Shown: positions 7,302 to 14,640, counted from the first letter of the stretch. The stretch is DNA of 19,925 nucleotides from an uncultured Bdellovibrio sp. (GCF_946478835.1 NZ_CAMLDV010000057.1:1-19925); one strand, 5' to 3'. Notes: generated by a model not told the origin, from the sequence alone. Program-made: numbers and translations.

Positions 7302-8411
7302 TCAATCATGAGGACTCGGAGCGTGAATTGTTTCTGGTTTTCCGTGAGCCGGTTTTTTTACACTTTGCCCAATGTCTGGACGATTCTTTTTCGTGACATA
7401 GTCCAGTTTGACCGAACGCTTGGTTCTTGCTGATTCGAAAATAGCGTTGATGATTCGAATATCATAAAGGCCTTCTAATGCCGAAGGTTCCGGATCTTCG
7501 TTGTTAAGAATGCACTTGGAGAAATATTCAATCTCCGGAGCGAACTGGTCGTGTTTCTTAAAACGCTTGACCGTATCTTTTTCATCTATCGTCGTGGTCA
7601 TCATCATGTCATCGGCATATTCGTAGGCATGCTCTAAACGCAGAGATCCTTCCGAACCGATAAGGTCATATGCAGCTGTCGCCGCAGCTCCAAAGCTCAC
7701 GACAAAGTTGGCAAGCCGTGCTTTGCGGAAGCGCAAGGTGACAGCAGCCATTTCCTCAACCTCAGTGAATCGCTCATCGCGTGGATTGCTAAGCGCCGTG
7801 GCAAAGACTTCCACAGGCTCATCCTGGAAAAGATATCTCGCGGCGTTGATACAATAAGTGCCAATATCATAAAGAGGTCCGCCACCCATATCGTACTTAA
7901 GACGAATATTATTGGGATCTGTCACTTGATAAGTGAAAGTTGAATTAAAGATTCTTAGATCGCCTAACTTGCCGTTTTTTGCCGTTTCAATAGCCTGCAA
8001 GTTAGCAGGATCAAAATGCAAGCGGTAGGCAACCATGAGTTTAACATTATTGTCTTCGGCTTCTTCGAGCATTGAAATGCAAGCGTCTTCGTTTAAGGCC
8101 ATCGGTTTTTCGGTCAAGATATGAATGCCGGCACGTGCCGCCTCGACGGCAAAAGCGTGGTGATTCACGTTAGGAGTTGCAATATAAACAGCGTCGATTT
8201 CTCCGCTATGAAGACATTTATCGAAATCACGATAGTTATAGAGGTTTTTAACTTTATATTTCTTTCCCAGAGTTTTTAGCTTGTCGTCGTCGCCTGAAAC
8301 CAGGGCCGTAAGTTCAGAATTTGCGCTCGCACCTTTGAAAGCAGGAAGAACCGCCACCTGTGCAATATTTCCTAGTCCGACAACCGCATAGCGGATTTTT
8401 TTATCACTCAT
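7302..8411 (-). CDS. Gfo/Idh/MocA family NAD(P)-dependent oxidoreductase
   Basis: The 369-residue protein has an N-terminal Rossmann domain (YAVVGLGNIAQVAVLPAF), the EKP motif at 101-103 (HILTEKPMALN), the substrate-domain motif AYRLHFDPANL and GGGPLYDIGTYCINAARYLF. The last motif resembles the glucose-fructose oxidoreductase subgroup more than inositol dehydrogenases. It has no signal peptide, so it acts in the cytoplasm, oxidising or reducing a sugar or sugar nucleotide. The C-terminal 30 residues are polar and Pro/His-rich, longer than usual. The ATG has AAGGAG seven bases upstream. It is the first gene of the run with the glycosyltransferase, the Arg/Ser-rich protein and the DUF6328 membrane protein; its promoter should lie in 8412-8500. 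Confidence 0.92.
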   Translation of the reverse strand: MSDKKIRYAVVGLGNIAQVAVLPAFKGASANSELTALVSGDDDKLKTLGKKYKVKNLYNYRDFDKCLHSGEIDAVYIATPNVNHHAFAVEAARAGIHILTEKPMALNEDACISMLEEAEDNNVKLMVAYRLHFDPANLQAIETAKNGKLGDLRIFNSTFTYQVTDPNNIRLKYDMGGGPLYDIGTYCINAARYLFQDEPVEVFATALSNPRDERFTEVEEMAAVTLRFRKARLANFVVSFGAAATAAYDLIGSEGSLRLEHAYEYADDMMMTTTIDEKDTVKRFKKHDQFAPEIEYFSKCILNNEDPEPSALEGLYDIRIINAIFESARTKRSVKLDYVTKKNRPDIGQSVKKPAHGKPETIHAPSPHD

Positions 8412-8591
8412 AACGACTCCTTCAGTTTCAAGATTTTTTTCGAGATGATATTGATGCCAAACCCTTCACAAGTTTTCAAAACTTCTGCTCTGAAGATGCA
8501 CAAAAACAAAAGTATCGTGATGTTATTATCAGACATTACGTAAGAGAAACGCCGGAACTTTGCTACTGCTCAACGAACTGTTTTTTCTCCT

Positions 8592-8621
8592 TTGGTGAAA
8601 AAATAGGCAACCGCATATACT
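8592..8621 (+). promoter_or_regulatory. candidate sigma70-type promoter
   Basis: TTGGTG at 8592-8597 and TATACT at 8616-8621 are separated by 18 bases, a reasonable -35/-10 pair 30 bases ahead of the start of the small basic protein gene. It is read from sequence only. Confidence 0.45.
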
Positions 8622-8650
8622 AAAGAAAGGAAAGCAAATAGGAGGGAATT

Positions 8651-8902
8651 ATGCCGCAAGGATCAAAAGAAAAATACAGCAGCAAACAAAAGCGCATGGC
8701 TCATCATATTGAAGAGAGCGCCAAGAAAAGAGGCTACTCCGCAAAACGAGCCGCACAGATCGGCTGGGCAACAACGAATAAAGAAACTGGTGGTGCCGGA
8801 AAAAGCGTGAAGAAAAAAGCATCATCATCGAAAAGTTCTCATGCCGCACGTTCTAGAGCGGCGAAGAAGGGTTGGGAAACCAGACGTCATACCCATCATT
8901 GA
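8651..8902 (+). CDS. small basic conserved protein (often annotated plasmid-stabilisation-like)
   Basis: An 83-residue Lys/Arg/Ser-rich protein. The first 50 residues (MPQGSKEKYSSKQKRMAHHI, then GYSAKRAAQIGWATTNKETG) match a small family widespread in proteobacteria whose members are sometimes labelled plasmid stabilisation, with little support. The C-terminal part is a Lys/Ser linker ending AARSRAAKKGWETRR, which repeats the Ala-Ala-x-x-Gly-Trp pattern of the first part and loosely resembles KGG-type motifs. No membrane segment or signal is present. AGGAGG lies before the ATG. I infer a nucleic-acid-binding or stress-protective role from charge and neighbours, not from any proven relative. 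Confidence 0.82.
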   Translation: MPQGSKEKYSSKQKRMAHHIEESAKKRGYSAKRAAQIGWATTNKETGGAGKSVKKKASSSKSSHAARSRAAKKGWETRRHTHH

Positions 8903-8903
8903 A

Positions 8904-8937
8904 AAAAGAAAACGAGGGGGCGCCTCGTTTTCTTTTT
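8904..8937. terminator. bidirectional terminator
   Basis: The stem GAAAACGAGG (8908-8917) pairs with 8923-8932 across a five-base loop, flanked by an A run on the left and a T run on the right. It starts right at the stop of the small basic protein gene and also serves the convergent minus-strand genes ending at 8948. Confidence 0.92.
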
Positions 8938-8947
8938 CTAAATATCA

Positions 8948-9124
8948 TTATCTATTTTGTTGACCGCCGCTTTTATTACCTGAACTTGTGCCAGAAGAAC
9001 TATCAGATCTTCCAGTGTCTTTTTTATTAGGATTCATTGAGTCTCTTTGCTGACTGCTGTCTCTTTGAGATGATGTGTTGCTGCCGGACTGATTTTGATT
9101 AGGGTTTTGGGTATTTTTACTCAT
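8948..9124 (-). CDS. tiny disordered Asn/Ser/Gln-rich protein, KNTQN family copy 1
   Basis: A 58-residue protein beginning MSKNTQNPNQNQSG and ending SGGQQNR, composed almost wholly of Ser, Asn, Gln, Asp, Lys, Gly and Arg, with no hydrophobic residue runs. It is too short for routine calling but has AGGAGG six bases before the ATG, an uninterrupted frame and a terminator downstream. It shares its N-terminus (M-x-KNTQN-x-N) and polar composition with the 49-residue product at 10789-10938, so the two are paralogs. It follows the 62-residue Arg-rich gene by 23 bp. Function unknown; composition resembles hydrophilins and other proteins that stay soluble during water stress. Confidence 0.72.
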   Translation of the reverse strand: MSKNTQNPNQNQSGSNTSSQRDSSQQRDSMNPNKKDTGRSDSSSGTSSGNKSGGQQNR

Positions 9125-9147
9125 AACTGCCTCCTGTGTGTTTTAGA

Positions 9148-9336
9148 TTAGTACTTGTTTTTATGCTGATAATCATAACCCCGGGTATCACGATTCGTGA
9201 AACCTAGATCCTCACGCCGAAAACTTTCGCGATCTCGAGTGTTATCTTGTCGCAGATTTTGGCGCTTCGTTTGATAACTAGGATTTGGATGATCTCGTTC
9301 GGAATCTTTAATGTGTTTTCTTCCTGGTCTTCTCAT
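9148..9336 (-). CDS. small Arg/Asp-rich hydrophilic protein
   Basis: The ATG ending at 9336 has AGGAGG seven bases upstream and gives 62 residues; a longer frame starting near 9423 lacks such a site. The protein starts MRRPGRKHIKDSERDHPNPS and ends RGYDYQHKNKY, with alternating Arg/Asp/Asn/Gln and no hydrophobic segment. No family recognised. It is the first gene of a two-gene run with the KNTQN protein at 8948-9124, and is divergent from the hemerythrin-like gene. The charge pattern suggests a disordered protein. Confidence 0.68.
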   Translation of the reverse strand: MRRPGRKHIKDSERDHPNPSYQTKRQNLRQDNTRDRESFRREDLGFTNRDTRGYDYQHKNKY

Positions 9337-9551
9337 CTTCCGTCCTCCTTTTCTGACATGTCCAGTTTGAAGGAGTCCGAACCGAAATTTCAACAACTGT
9401 GGTAGGGAATGGCCGAGATACAATTCAGAATCGTGTCGGATGTCTGGGGATCTCGACTTCGGTCATTGTAAATTGCGGGATTTGTCAGGAGTGGTTGGGG
9501 CTTTCTCCGGGCTCTATTAACCTAGAAAAAGAAGACTTGCGAGGAGGATTT

Positions 9552-10088
9552 ATGGAAATATACGAACTGCTCAAAAAAGATCACAAGGAAGTTAAATCAC
9601 TTTTTCATAAAATTGAAGACGCCCTGGAGGAAGAAGATTTCGATGAAGTGGAAAGCCTTTTTTCTGAGGTGCGAGACCAACTCACTGCGCACTCTAAGGC
9701 CGAGGCCGAAGTCTTCTATCAACCTTTAAAGATGATCGCTGAAGAAGAAGGCGAGGAGTTGGCTTGGGAAGGAGAGGAAGAGCATCATGTTGTTGCTCTA
9801 GTGCTTAATGAACTTTCCCGCATTTCCGTAGACGAAGAACCTTGGAAAGCCAAATTTACGGTATTAACTGAATTGGTAAATCATCATGTGCAAGAAGAAG
9901 AAGGTGAGATCTTTAAGGCTGCGAAAAGATATTTTAGTTCTGACGACGCTGAAGAAATGGCTGAAAACATGGAAAGTTTGAAACAAACTTATTTAGGTAT
10001 GGTTGATAGCGCTTTGGATGAAGATATCGCCTTGCTTTTGAACACGGTTTCCCAGGTTAGTCATACTCATGGTTCACGACACGCTTGA
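9552..10088 (+). CDS. hemerythrin-like HHE-domain protein
   Basis: The ATG at 9552 follows GAGGAGG and gives 178 residues; an in-frame extension to 9399 is not credible, having no ribosome-binding site. The HHE four-helix domain fills residues 1-125, with metal-ligand candidates His11 (LLKKDHKEVKSLFHKI), His47 and Glu51 (HSKAEAEVFY), His78/79 (EEEHHVVALVL) and His111/112 with Glu115/116 (VNHHVQEEEGEIF). These fit a di-iron site that binds oxygen, nitric oxide or iron. The protein is very acidic and soluble, hence cytoplasmic. Such proteins are commonly produced under oxidative or nitrosative stress. It stands alone between divergent and convergent small-protein genes. Confidence 0.92.
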   Translation: MEIYELLKKDHKEVKSLFHKIEDALEEEDFDEVESLFSEVRDQLTAHSKAEAEVFYQPLKMIAEEEGEELAWEGEEEHHVVALVLNELSRISVDEEPWKAKFTVLTELVNHHVQEEEGEIFKAAKRYFSSDDAEEMAENMESLKQTYLGMVDSALDEDIALLLNTVSQVSHTHGSRHA

Positions 10089-10090
10089 TT

Positions 10091-10136
10091 TAAAAAAAAG
10101 AGATAATCCACAGAAAAAATTCTGTGGATTATCTCT
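10091..10136 (-). terminator. long-stem terminator of the minus-strand run
   Basis: A perfect 17-bp stem (10099-10115 with 10120-10136) and an AAAA loop are followed, in the minus direction, by eight T residues. It closes the run ending at 10143. No T run follows on the plus strand, so it may stop the hemerythrin-like transcript less well. Confidence 0.9.
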
Positions 10137-10142
10137 CACATT

Positions 10143-10727
10143 CTAACGATAGTTTTGATTACGGTAAGAGCTTCTTCCATAATCCTCATCATAGTCCGTA
10201 TCATAATCCTCGTCGTAGTCACGAGAACCCGCACGCAGTTCTTCATCCTCGTTGTAATCACGGTCTGTGTCGTAAAGATCTTCATCTTCATACCAGTCTT
10301 GATTTTGTGAACCGCGAGAAGACGAACCTCGACGGGAGCTGCTTTCTTGGCCGCCACGGTAGTTGCGACCCTCGTATTCGTTTAGGCCTCTTCCGTAACC
10401 TTGATTGTAGCCTTCTCCTTGGTAACTGCTGCCTCGTCCGTAGCCACGCTCTCTATCGGAATACCCGCCGCCGCCTACGCCGCCTTGACTGTACCGACCG
10501 CTGCTGCGACCTTCAGAGCCTCGATAAGATTCGCCCTGATAGCTTCCACGACTTGGGTATTCATCATAGTCCTGGTCCCAGTTTTGTGTCGAGCGAGTGC
10601 CTCGTCCACCATACTGTGAGCCATATTGTGAGCCTCTTTCGCTGCCGTAGCCATAGCCGCGGTTGCGATCTTCGTTTTGCGAATAATTGTATTGGGATCC
10701 TCTGCGGGATGATCCTCTTGTTGCCAT
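10143..10727 (-). CDS. Gly/Tyr/Arg-rich low-complexity protein with acidic Asp/Tyr tail
   Basis: The ATG ending at 10727 has AGGAGG five bases upstream, giving 194 residues. Residues 1-140 are a low-complexity region of Gly, Tyr, Arg, Ser and Gln with many RG and YG steps (RNRGYGYGSERGSQYGSQYG; SQGGVGGGGYSDRERGYGRG). Residues 145-184 are an acidic tail of Asp, Glu and Tyr, and the end is RNQNYR. No folded domain is visible. The composition recalls RGG and prion-like regions of RNA-binding, phase-separating proteins, without an attached RNA-binding fold. Ten tail residues (DYDEDYDTDY, 170-179) recur exactly in the KGG-repeat protein at 14899-15633. It follows the 49-residue KNTQN gene in the same orientation. 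Function is unknown. Confidence 0.85.
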   Translation of the reverse strand: MATRGSSRRGSQYNYSQNEDRNRGYGYGSERGSQYGSQYGGRGTRSTQNWDQDYDEYPSRGSYQGESYRGSEGRSSGRYSQGGVGGGGYSDRERGYGRGSSYQGEGYNQGYGRGLNEYEGRNYRGGQESSSRRGSSSRGSQNQDWYEDEDLYDTDRDYNEDEELRAGSRDYDEDYDTDYDEDYGRSSYRNQNYR

Positions 10728-10788
10728 AATTCCTCCTTTATTAATAAAAGCCGGTTTATCCGGAGTCGTTGTTAAATCTTTTTGAAAA

Positions 10789-10938
10789 TTATCTGTTCTC
10801 AGAGTTTTTATTACGTTCACTTCGGTTCGTGCTTTGGGAGCTCTCTTTATCCGTGCCTCCGGATCTTTGTGTAGTAGATGATTTAGAAACATTGTCTTTG
10901 TTCGTCGTGCGGTTTTGATTTTGAGTGTTTTTATTCAT
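10789..10938 (-). CDS. tiny disordered Asn/Ser/Thr-rich protein, KNTQN family copy 2
   Basis: A 49-residue protein, MNKNTQNQNRTTNKDNV through to RNKNSENR, with AGGAGG seven bases before the ATG. It is almost free of hydrophobic residues and is a paralog of the product of 8948-9124. The gene lies 77 bp after the GH1-RmlD fusion gene and 61 bp ahead of the Gly/Tyr/Arg-rich gene, all on the same strand. A short GC-rich hairpin (CCGG...CCGG near 10751-10761) between it and the next gene may trim or attenuate the transcript. An overlapping out-of-frame extension of the downstream gene is rejected because this frame has the proper start signals. Confidence 0.7.
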   Translation of the reverse strand: MNKNTQNQNRTTNKDNVSKSSTTQRSGGTDKESSQSTNRSERNKNSENR

Positions 10939-11015
10939 GGAAATATCCTCCTTGTTTCACTCTAGCGGAATAAAAGAAAGAAATCGGTTTGTTATTCATA
11001 AAACAAAACTGTGAA

Positions 11016-12863
11016 CTAAAAGTGCTGACGATTTTTAAGATACTCGAACGTAGCCTGCTCCACGGCAGGAAGACTTTTAATTCTGTCGCTGACAAGGCTG
11101 CTATTCAAAGGTCGCCGCGCACGGAAATTGAGGCAATCGTGAGTGCACGAAATCAAAAAGGCATGTTTGTTAAAACCCGATTGTTTGTGCGCAAGGGAGG
11201 CCAGCTCGAACCAGGACATTTTTCCCTCATTGGCCAAGTGAACAACACCAGACTCTTTATCGATTAAAAGTTCCAGACTGGCGTTCACCAGGTCCGGAAC
11301 GTAAGTAGGTGAAATATAAATATCCCGCGGAGCAAAAAAAGGTTGCTGTGCCACGAGCGATTTAAAGCATCGGGTTAAAAAGTTTTCTTTATCCCAGGGG
11401 CCAAAATAAGCGCCACTTCGAATAATCAACGCGGAAGGATTGGTACTGAGGATAAAATTTTCTGCGGCGACCTTGGATCGTCCATAGGCGTTTAAGGGCT
11501 GAGTTGAATCTTGTTCGTGGTAAGGGCTTGTATTTTTGCCGTCAAAAACATAGTCAGAAGAAAATGAAAGAAATTGAATTTTTCTTTTTCGACATTCTTC
11601 AGCCAGAAGGTTGGGGCCGACAACATTTGCCCGAAAGCAATGGGCAATTTCAGTTTCAGCTTTGTCGATATTAAAATATTCGTATGTGTTAATCACGGCC
11701 CACGGAACGTATTTTTCCAGATTTTTTTTAACAGAAACCGGATCCGCCATATCCATCTGATTTGCGGATAGCAAAATGTAAGGAATGTTCCTGCGCGAAC
11801 AGATGCGAGCAAAAGCGCCTGAAAGAATATTTCCGGCTCCGGTAATTAAAATCGGAGAAGAGGTGCTTTTAATCACCGAACAAGAAAGGGGAGAGGCGAG
11901 CATATGCTTAACGCGGATAAAATTTTTCTTCCATTTTTCTTCTTTTAAAAGAGGATGATTGTACTCTTGTTCGACAATCAGAGATTTTAGCATCTCGGTT
12001 AAAAGTGTTTTTGCATGGTTTCTATAAATTTTTGGATCACTTAAAGTTCCGCGCTCAATATAAAGATCTTTAATCGGAAGTCCTTCGCGTTTTAGGTTCC
12101 GAATGCATTCCCACGTTTCATACAGTCCTCGCAGCTGGTTTTCGCGTCCTTCATCCGTATGAATTTCGAGTGCCAGAGGGCGAGAATATTTTTTCCATGC
12201 GGTTTTCAGTAATTCGCTTAGAGGCAAGGGTTCTCCGATATCAACTTCCATCTGTGGCAGATCCTCTGTAGATGAAAGAAGATAACGATCATTTGAAGGA
12301 TGATACATAATGCTTAAAATATCAAAAGCCCCCGTTTGCATCAGATCGAAGAACTGCCATTGTTTTTGATTTTCAATCTCGACCTCTTTGGCTAATTCGG
12401 CAGGACCCTGAATATGTCCTATTTGATCCATCACGATGACATTGGTACCGGGAGAGAGTTTTTTGAGAATCTCAGTGGCCTTCAAAAATGTTTTCGCCAG
12501 CAAGGCCGTATGAATTTCTTGATGAGGACTTCGAAACACCCCGCGGGTGTTGCCGACAAATAAGTATTCTTGAATCCAAGGATATCGAGAGGAAAAATCT
12601 TGCACATAGGATAAAAAATTTTCGGCTCCGTCAGGGTGAAGCAGTAAAAAATCTCCAAATCCCTGTTGTGCATGAAGCTGCACGATGGGTTGAAACCCTT
12701 GGACTTTTAAATGGGCCAAAGCCTCATCAAAATGCGCCCAATCTGGATTCAAGGAAAAATAAAAAGGACAGCAGACTTTTTCGATTTTTGCCGTTGCAAG
12801 CTGTTTCAGGTAGTCAGCTTGCAACGGAATTTCAATGCCTGCGCCAATTTTTAAAGTATTCAC
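11016..12863 (-). CDS. fusion: degenerate GH1-like barrel + RmlD-type sugar-nucleotide reductase
   Basis: The 615-residue protein has two domains. Residues 1-300 resemble the GH1-type (beta/alpha)8 domain found N-terminal to sugar-nucleotide-binding proteins: VQGFQPIVQLHAQQGFG, RYPWIQEYLFVGNTRG, then RPLALEIHTDEG. Where active relatives have the acid/base Asn-Glu-Pro, this one reads Gly-Asn-Thr (104-106); a Glu at 233 (LEIH) remains at the nucleophile position. Residues 336-613 are an RmlD-like short-chain reductase: ILITGAGNILSGAF, SFSSDYVFDGKNTSP and catalytic-type YGRSK (Tyr460, Lys464). It may reduce or bind a nucleotide-linked sugar. The start overlaps the upstream glycosyltransferase stop by four bases, so the two proteins are co-translated and likely share a pathway. 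Confidence 0.83.
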   Translation of the reverse strand: MNTLKIGAGIEIPLQADYLKQLATAKIEKVCCPFYFSLNPDWAHFDEALAHLKVQGFQPIVQLHAQQGFGDFLLLHPDGAENFLSYVQDFSSRYPWIQEYLFVGNTRGVFRSPHQEIHTALLAKTFLKATEILKKLSPGTNVIVMDQIGHIQGPAELAKEVEIENQKQWQFFDLMQTGAFDILSIMYHPSNDRYLLSSTEDLPQMEVDIGEPLPLSELLKTAWKKYSRPLALEIHTDEGRENQLRGLYETWECIRNLKREGLPIKDLYIERGTLSDPKIYRNHAKTLLTEMLKSLIVEQEYNHPLLKEEKWKKNFIRVKHMLASPLSCSVIKSTSSPILITGAGNILSGAFARICSRRNIPYILLSANQMDMADPVSVKKNLEKYVPWAVINTYEYFNIDKAETEIAHCFRANVVGPNLLAEECRKRKIQFLSFSSDYVFDGKNTSPYHEQDSTQPLNAYGRSKVAAENFILSTNPSALIIRSGAYFGPWDKENFLTRCFKSLVAQQPFFAPRDIYISPTYVPDLVNASLELLIDKESGVVHLANEGKMSWFELASLAHKQSGFNKHAFLISCTHDCLNFRARRPLNSSLVSDRIKSLPAVEQATFEYLKNRQHF

Positions 12864-14035
12864 TTTGCGCCTCTCGCAGTGTTAAAACTCGTTTGCAGTC
12901 CTTCCGCTAAAAGTGGAGAAAAACCTTTTTTTCTCGCCAGAGTGTCGATTTCTAAAAGAGACATTCGCTCCCAAGTGTGATCCCAAGAAGAATTTTTCAA
13001 GAATTCATCAACACTTTTAAGTCTTTGTGATGAGGGTTTTTCTGTAAGAACAATATCCAGGGCTTTTACAAAGTTTTCAGCGTCATCGGCGACGGCTAAA
13101 AGATTTTTCCCATGATACATTCGAGTTTCTGCAATGGGTGTTGTGACGACAGGAAGACCCGCTGCCAAATATTCGGAGATTTTAGTCGAGTATGCAAAAC
13201 GGATGCTTTCATGTTTAGCCAACGGAATCATCGCGCAATTCCACGAGCTCATGTAAAATGGAAGATCCGCATAACGTTTCATTCCCAAATAATGAATATT
13301 TTCTTTTTTTGGTAAAATATCTTGAACCGTTTTTGCGACTTGTCCCAATAAAATGAACTGCCACTCCGGGCGCAAGGCCGCGATATTTCCTAACAGTGAA
13401 AAATTCATGCGACCGTCGATGCCGCCGACAAAACCAATGCGGGGACGCGGCAGATTTTCCTGGTCTTCGGGATCCGTTAAAGCGGATCGCGCTTTTGAAA
13501 AATGAGTGGTATCTATGGCACTGGGAAACGAGTGAACTCTTTTGTGCTTTTGTTTCTTTTCTTCATAAACAGAGTTCCCTCCTGTGAAGACAAGGTCCGC
13601 CCGCCGAAGTAAGGCGGTTTCTTTTTCCGCCATTGTTTGTGAAAAGTTAACGAGGTCATCAACGCAATCATAGATAGTAACTTGTCCGACAAGATGGTCA
13701 GAAAAGTTTAAAGCCATCGGAGTGTAATACCAAATGCTAAAATTTTTGATATTCTCGCCTTGGATCATCTCGTCCAGTAGACCCCGCGAGATTTCATCAC
13801 GTTCGCGGTTTGAAATCTTCAGAGGCAAATGGGGTACTACGACACAAAGACCCGGATACTCCTCTTTAAGGCTTAGGTAAGGTTCCGTGATGTTTTCAAT
13901 AACAGGTTCTTCAATAAAGAAAACCCGACGGTGGTTTGCAAAGCGGCTCATCAGATGTTGTGGCCGTTGAAACACCAGGTCCCAACGCAGATGTGAAAAG
14001 ACCAAAAGATCATGAGTCGCGCACAAGGTGTCCAT
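12860..14035 (-). CDS. GT-B glycosyltransferase, full-length paralog
   Basis: A 391-residue GT4-like glycosyltransferase. N-terminal acceptor domain: LLVFSHLRWDLVFQRPQHLM and RVFFIEEPVIENI. C-terminal donor domain: PRPRIGFVGGIDGRMNFSLL, WQFILLGQVA, NIHYLGMKRYADLPFYMSSW and ISEYLAAGLPVVTTPIAETR, the E-x7-E-like donor-binding region. The linker holds SFPSAIDTTHF, the position usually read as PNGVD-x-x-x-F. The FSHLRWDFVFQRPQHL type of N-terminus is one I associate with surface-polysaccharide loci that also carry UDP-galactopyranose mutase and GH1-RmlD fusions; no mutase gene is present here. AAGGAG lies six bases before the ATG. It is cytoplasmic or loosely membrane-bound. Confidence 0.9.
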   Translation of the reverse strand: MDTLCATHDLLVFSHLRWDLVFQRPQHLMSRFANHRRVFFIEEPVIENITEPYLSLKEEYPGLCVVVPHLPLKISNRERDEISRGLLDEMIQGENIKNFSIWYYTPMALNFSDHLVGQVTIYDCVDDLVNFSQTMAEKETALLRRADLVFTGGNSVYEEKKQKHKRVHSFPSAIDTTHFSKARSALTDPEDQENLPRPRIGFVGGIDGRMNFSLLGNIAALRPEWQFILLGQVAKTVQDILPKKENIHYLGMKRYADLPFYMSSWNCAMIPLAKHESIRFAYSTKISEYLAAGLPVVTTPIAETRMYHGKNLLAVADDAENFVKALDIVLTEKPSSQRLKSVDEFLKNSSWDHTWERMSLLEIDTLARKKGFSPLLAEGLQTSFNTARGAK

Positions 14036-14087
14036 AGCATCTCCTTGCTATATATTTTTCTGCTTTTTTGAACGAGGAGATCCATCA

Positions 14088-14168
14088 ATGAGGAAAAAAT
14101 CGTCTCTGAGCAAGGGCGTCTTTGCAAGGCTGATTAAATACAAAATGGAAAGAAGGCAGATAACATGA
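14088..14168 (+). CDS. possible 26-residue basic micro-protein
   Basis: An ATG at 14088 follows GAGGAG by about eight bases and opens a 26-codon frame, MRKKSSLSKGVFARLIKYKM then ERRQIT, with net charge strongly positive and a possible amphipathic helix in the middle. The stop lies just before the hairpin at 14170-14206. It is divergent from the glycosyltransferase gene. Nothing but the ribosome-binding site and charge pattern supports it; chance is quite possible. Confidence 0.28.
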   Translation: MRKKSSLSKGVFARLIKYKMERRQIT

Positions 14169-14206
14169 AAAAAGCGTAGATTTCCATGGGTGAAATCTAC
14201 GCTTTT
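14166..14206 (-). terminator. terminator of the Asn/Thr-repeat protein gene
   Basis: A 15-bp perfect stem (14170-14184 with 14192-14206) and a seven-base loop; on the minus strand the stem runs into a T stretch. It lies seven bases past the stop of the gene at 14213-14509. Confidence 0.88.
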
Positions 14207-14212
14207 AAAAAT

Positions 14213-14509
14213 TTAATAACTGCGATTGTCGTCTGTTGAGTTCGTGTTGGTATTTGTATTCGTATTCGTGTCCCGGGTGTTGTTCATATTTCTGCGGTCA
14301 CGTTGCTCCTGAGTGGAGTAGTCAGACTCTTCCCATCTGTCTTTTCTACTGATGCGTTTTTGTTTTGTTGTGCCTTTGGCAGTTTGTTTGTCTTGAACGT
14401 AAGGATTGGGTGTCTGATTGACATCATTTGTTCTCTCAGACATAGAGTCCTGCGCAATACTAGCACTAGCAAATAAGAACACAAAAGTTGCCATGATTAG
14501 TTTTTTCAT
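14213..14509 (-). CDS. small exported hydrophilic protein with Asn-Thr repeat
   Basis: A 98-residue protein with a signal peptide (MKKLIMATFVFLFASASIAQ, cleavage likely after SIA) and a very polar mature part rich in Lys, Arg, Asp, Gln and Asn. Near the C-terminus is a dipeptide repeat, NTNTNTNTN, encoded by a run of near-identical six-base units that could vary in length by slippage. AGGAGG precedes the ATG by about six bases. The mature part resembles the cytoplasmic disordered proteins nearby in composition, but this one is sent to the periplasm. I recognise no family. Confidence 0.75.
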   Translation of the reverse strand: MKKLIMATFVFLFASASIAQDSMSERTNDVNQTPNPYVQDKQTAKGTTKQKRISRKDRWEESDYSTQEQRDRRNMNNTRDTNTNTNTNTNSTDDNRSY

Positions 14510-14640
14510 AGAAACCTCCTATGTGCAGAATTGTGCTAACCCATGGGTTTTGCAATTGATGCGGGTAAAAATGGGTATTTACATATGAAACGATTGTTAA
14601 ACTATAAATCCAAGACTTTCGGTGACGTACTTCCGACGGG

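Noticed and set aside
8412..8650. Possible GGAAC-type alternative-sigma promoter (near 8551) and a 15-codon frame at 8499
   Set aside because: The second promoter element has wrong spacing and the frame has no convincing ribosome-binding site; apart from the candidate promoter at 8592-8621 nothing else is clear here.
9399..9551. N-terminal extension of the hemerythrin-like protein
   Set aside because: The extension has no family similarity, and a perfect AGGAGG-type site precedes the ATG at 9552.
10124..10729. Long plus-strand open frame (201 codons) opposite the Gly/Tyr/Arg-rich gene
   Set aside because: It has no ribosome-binding site and an odd His/Cys/Arg composition that results from reading the low-complexity gene backwards; it also begins inside the terminator stem.
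10728..10892. N-terminal extension of the Gly/Tyr/Arg-rich protein
   Set aside because: This stretch is the separate 49-residue KNTQN gene in another frame, and the ATG at 10727 has its own AGGAGG.
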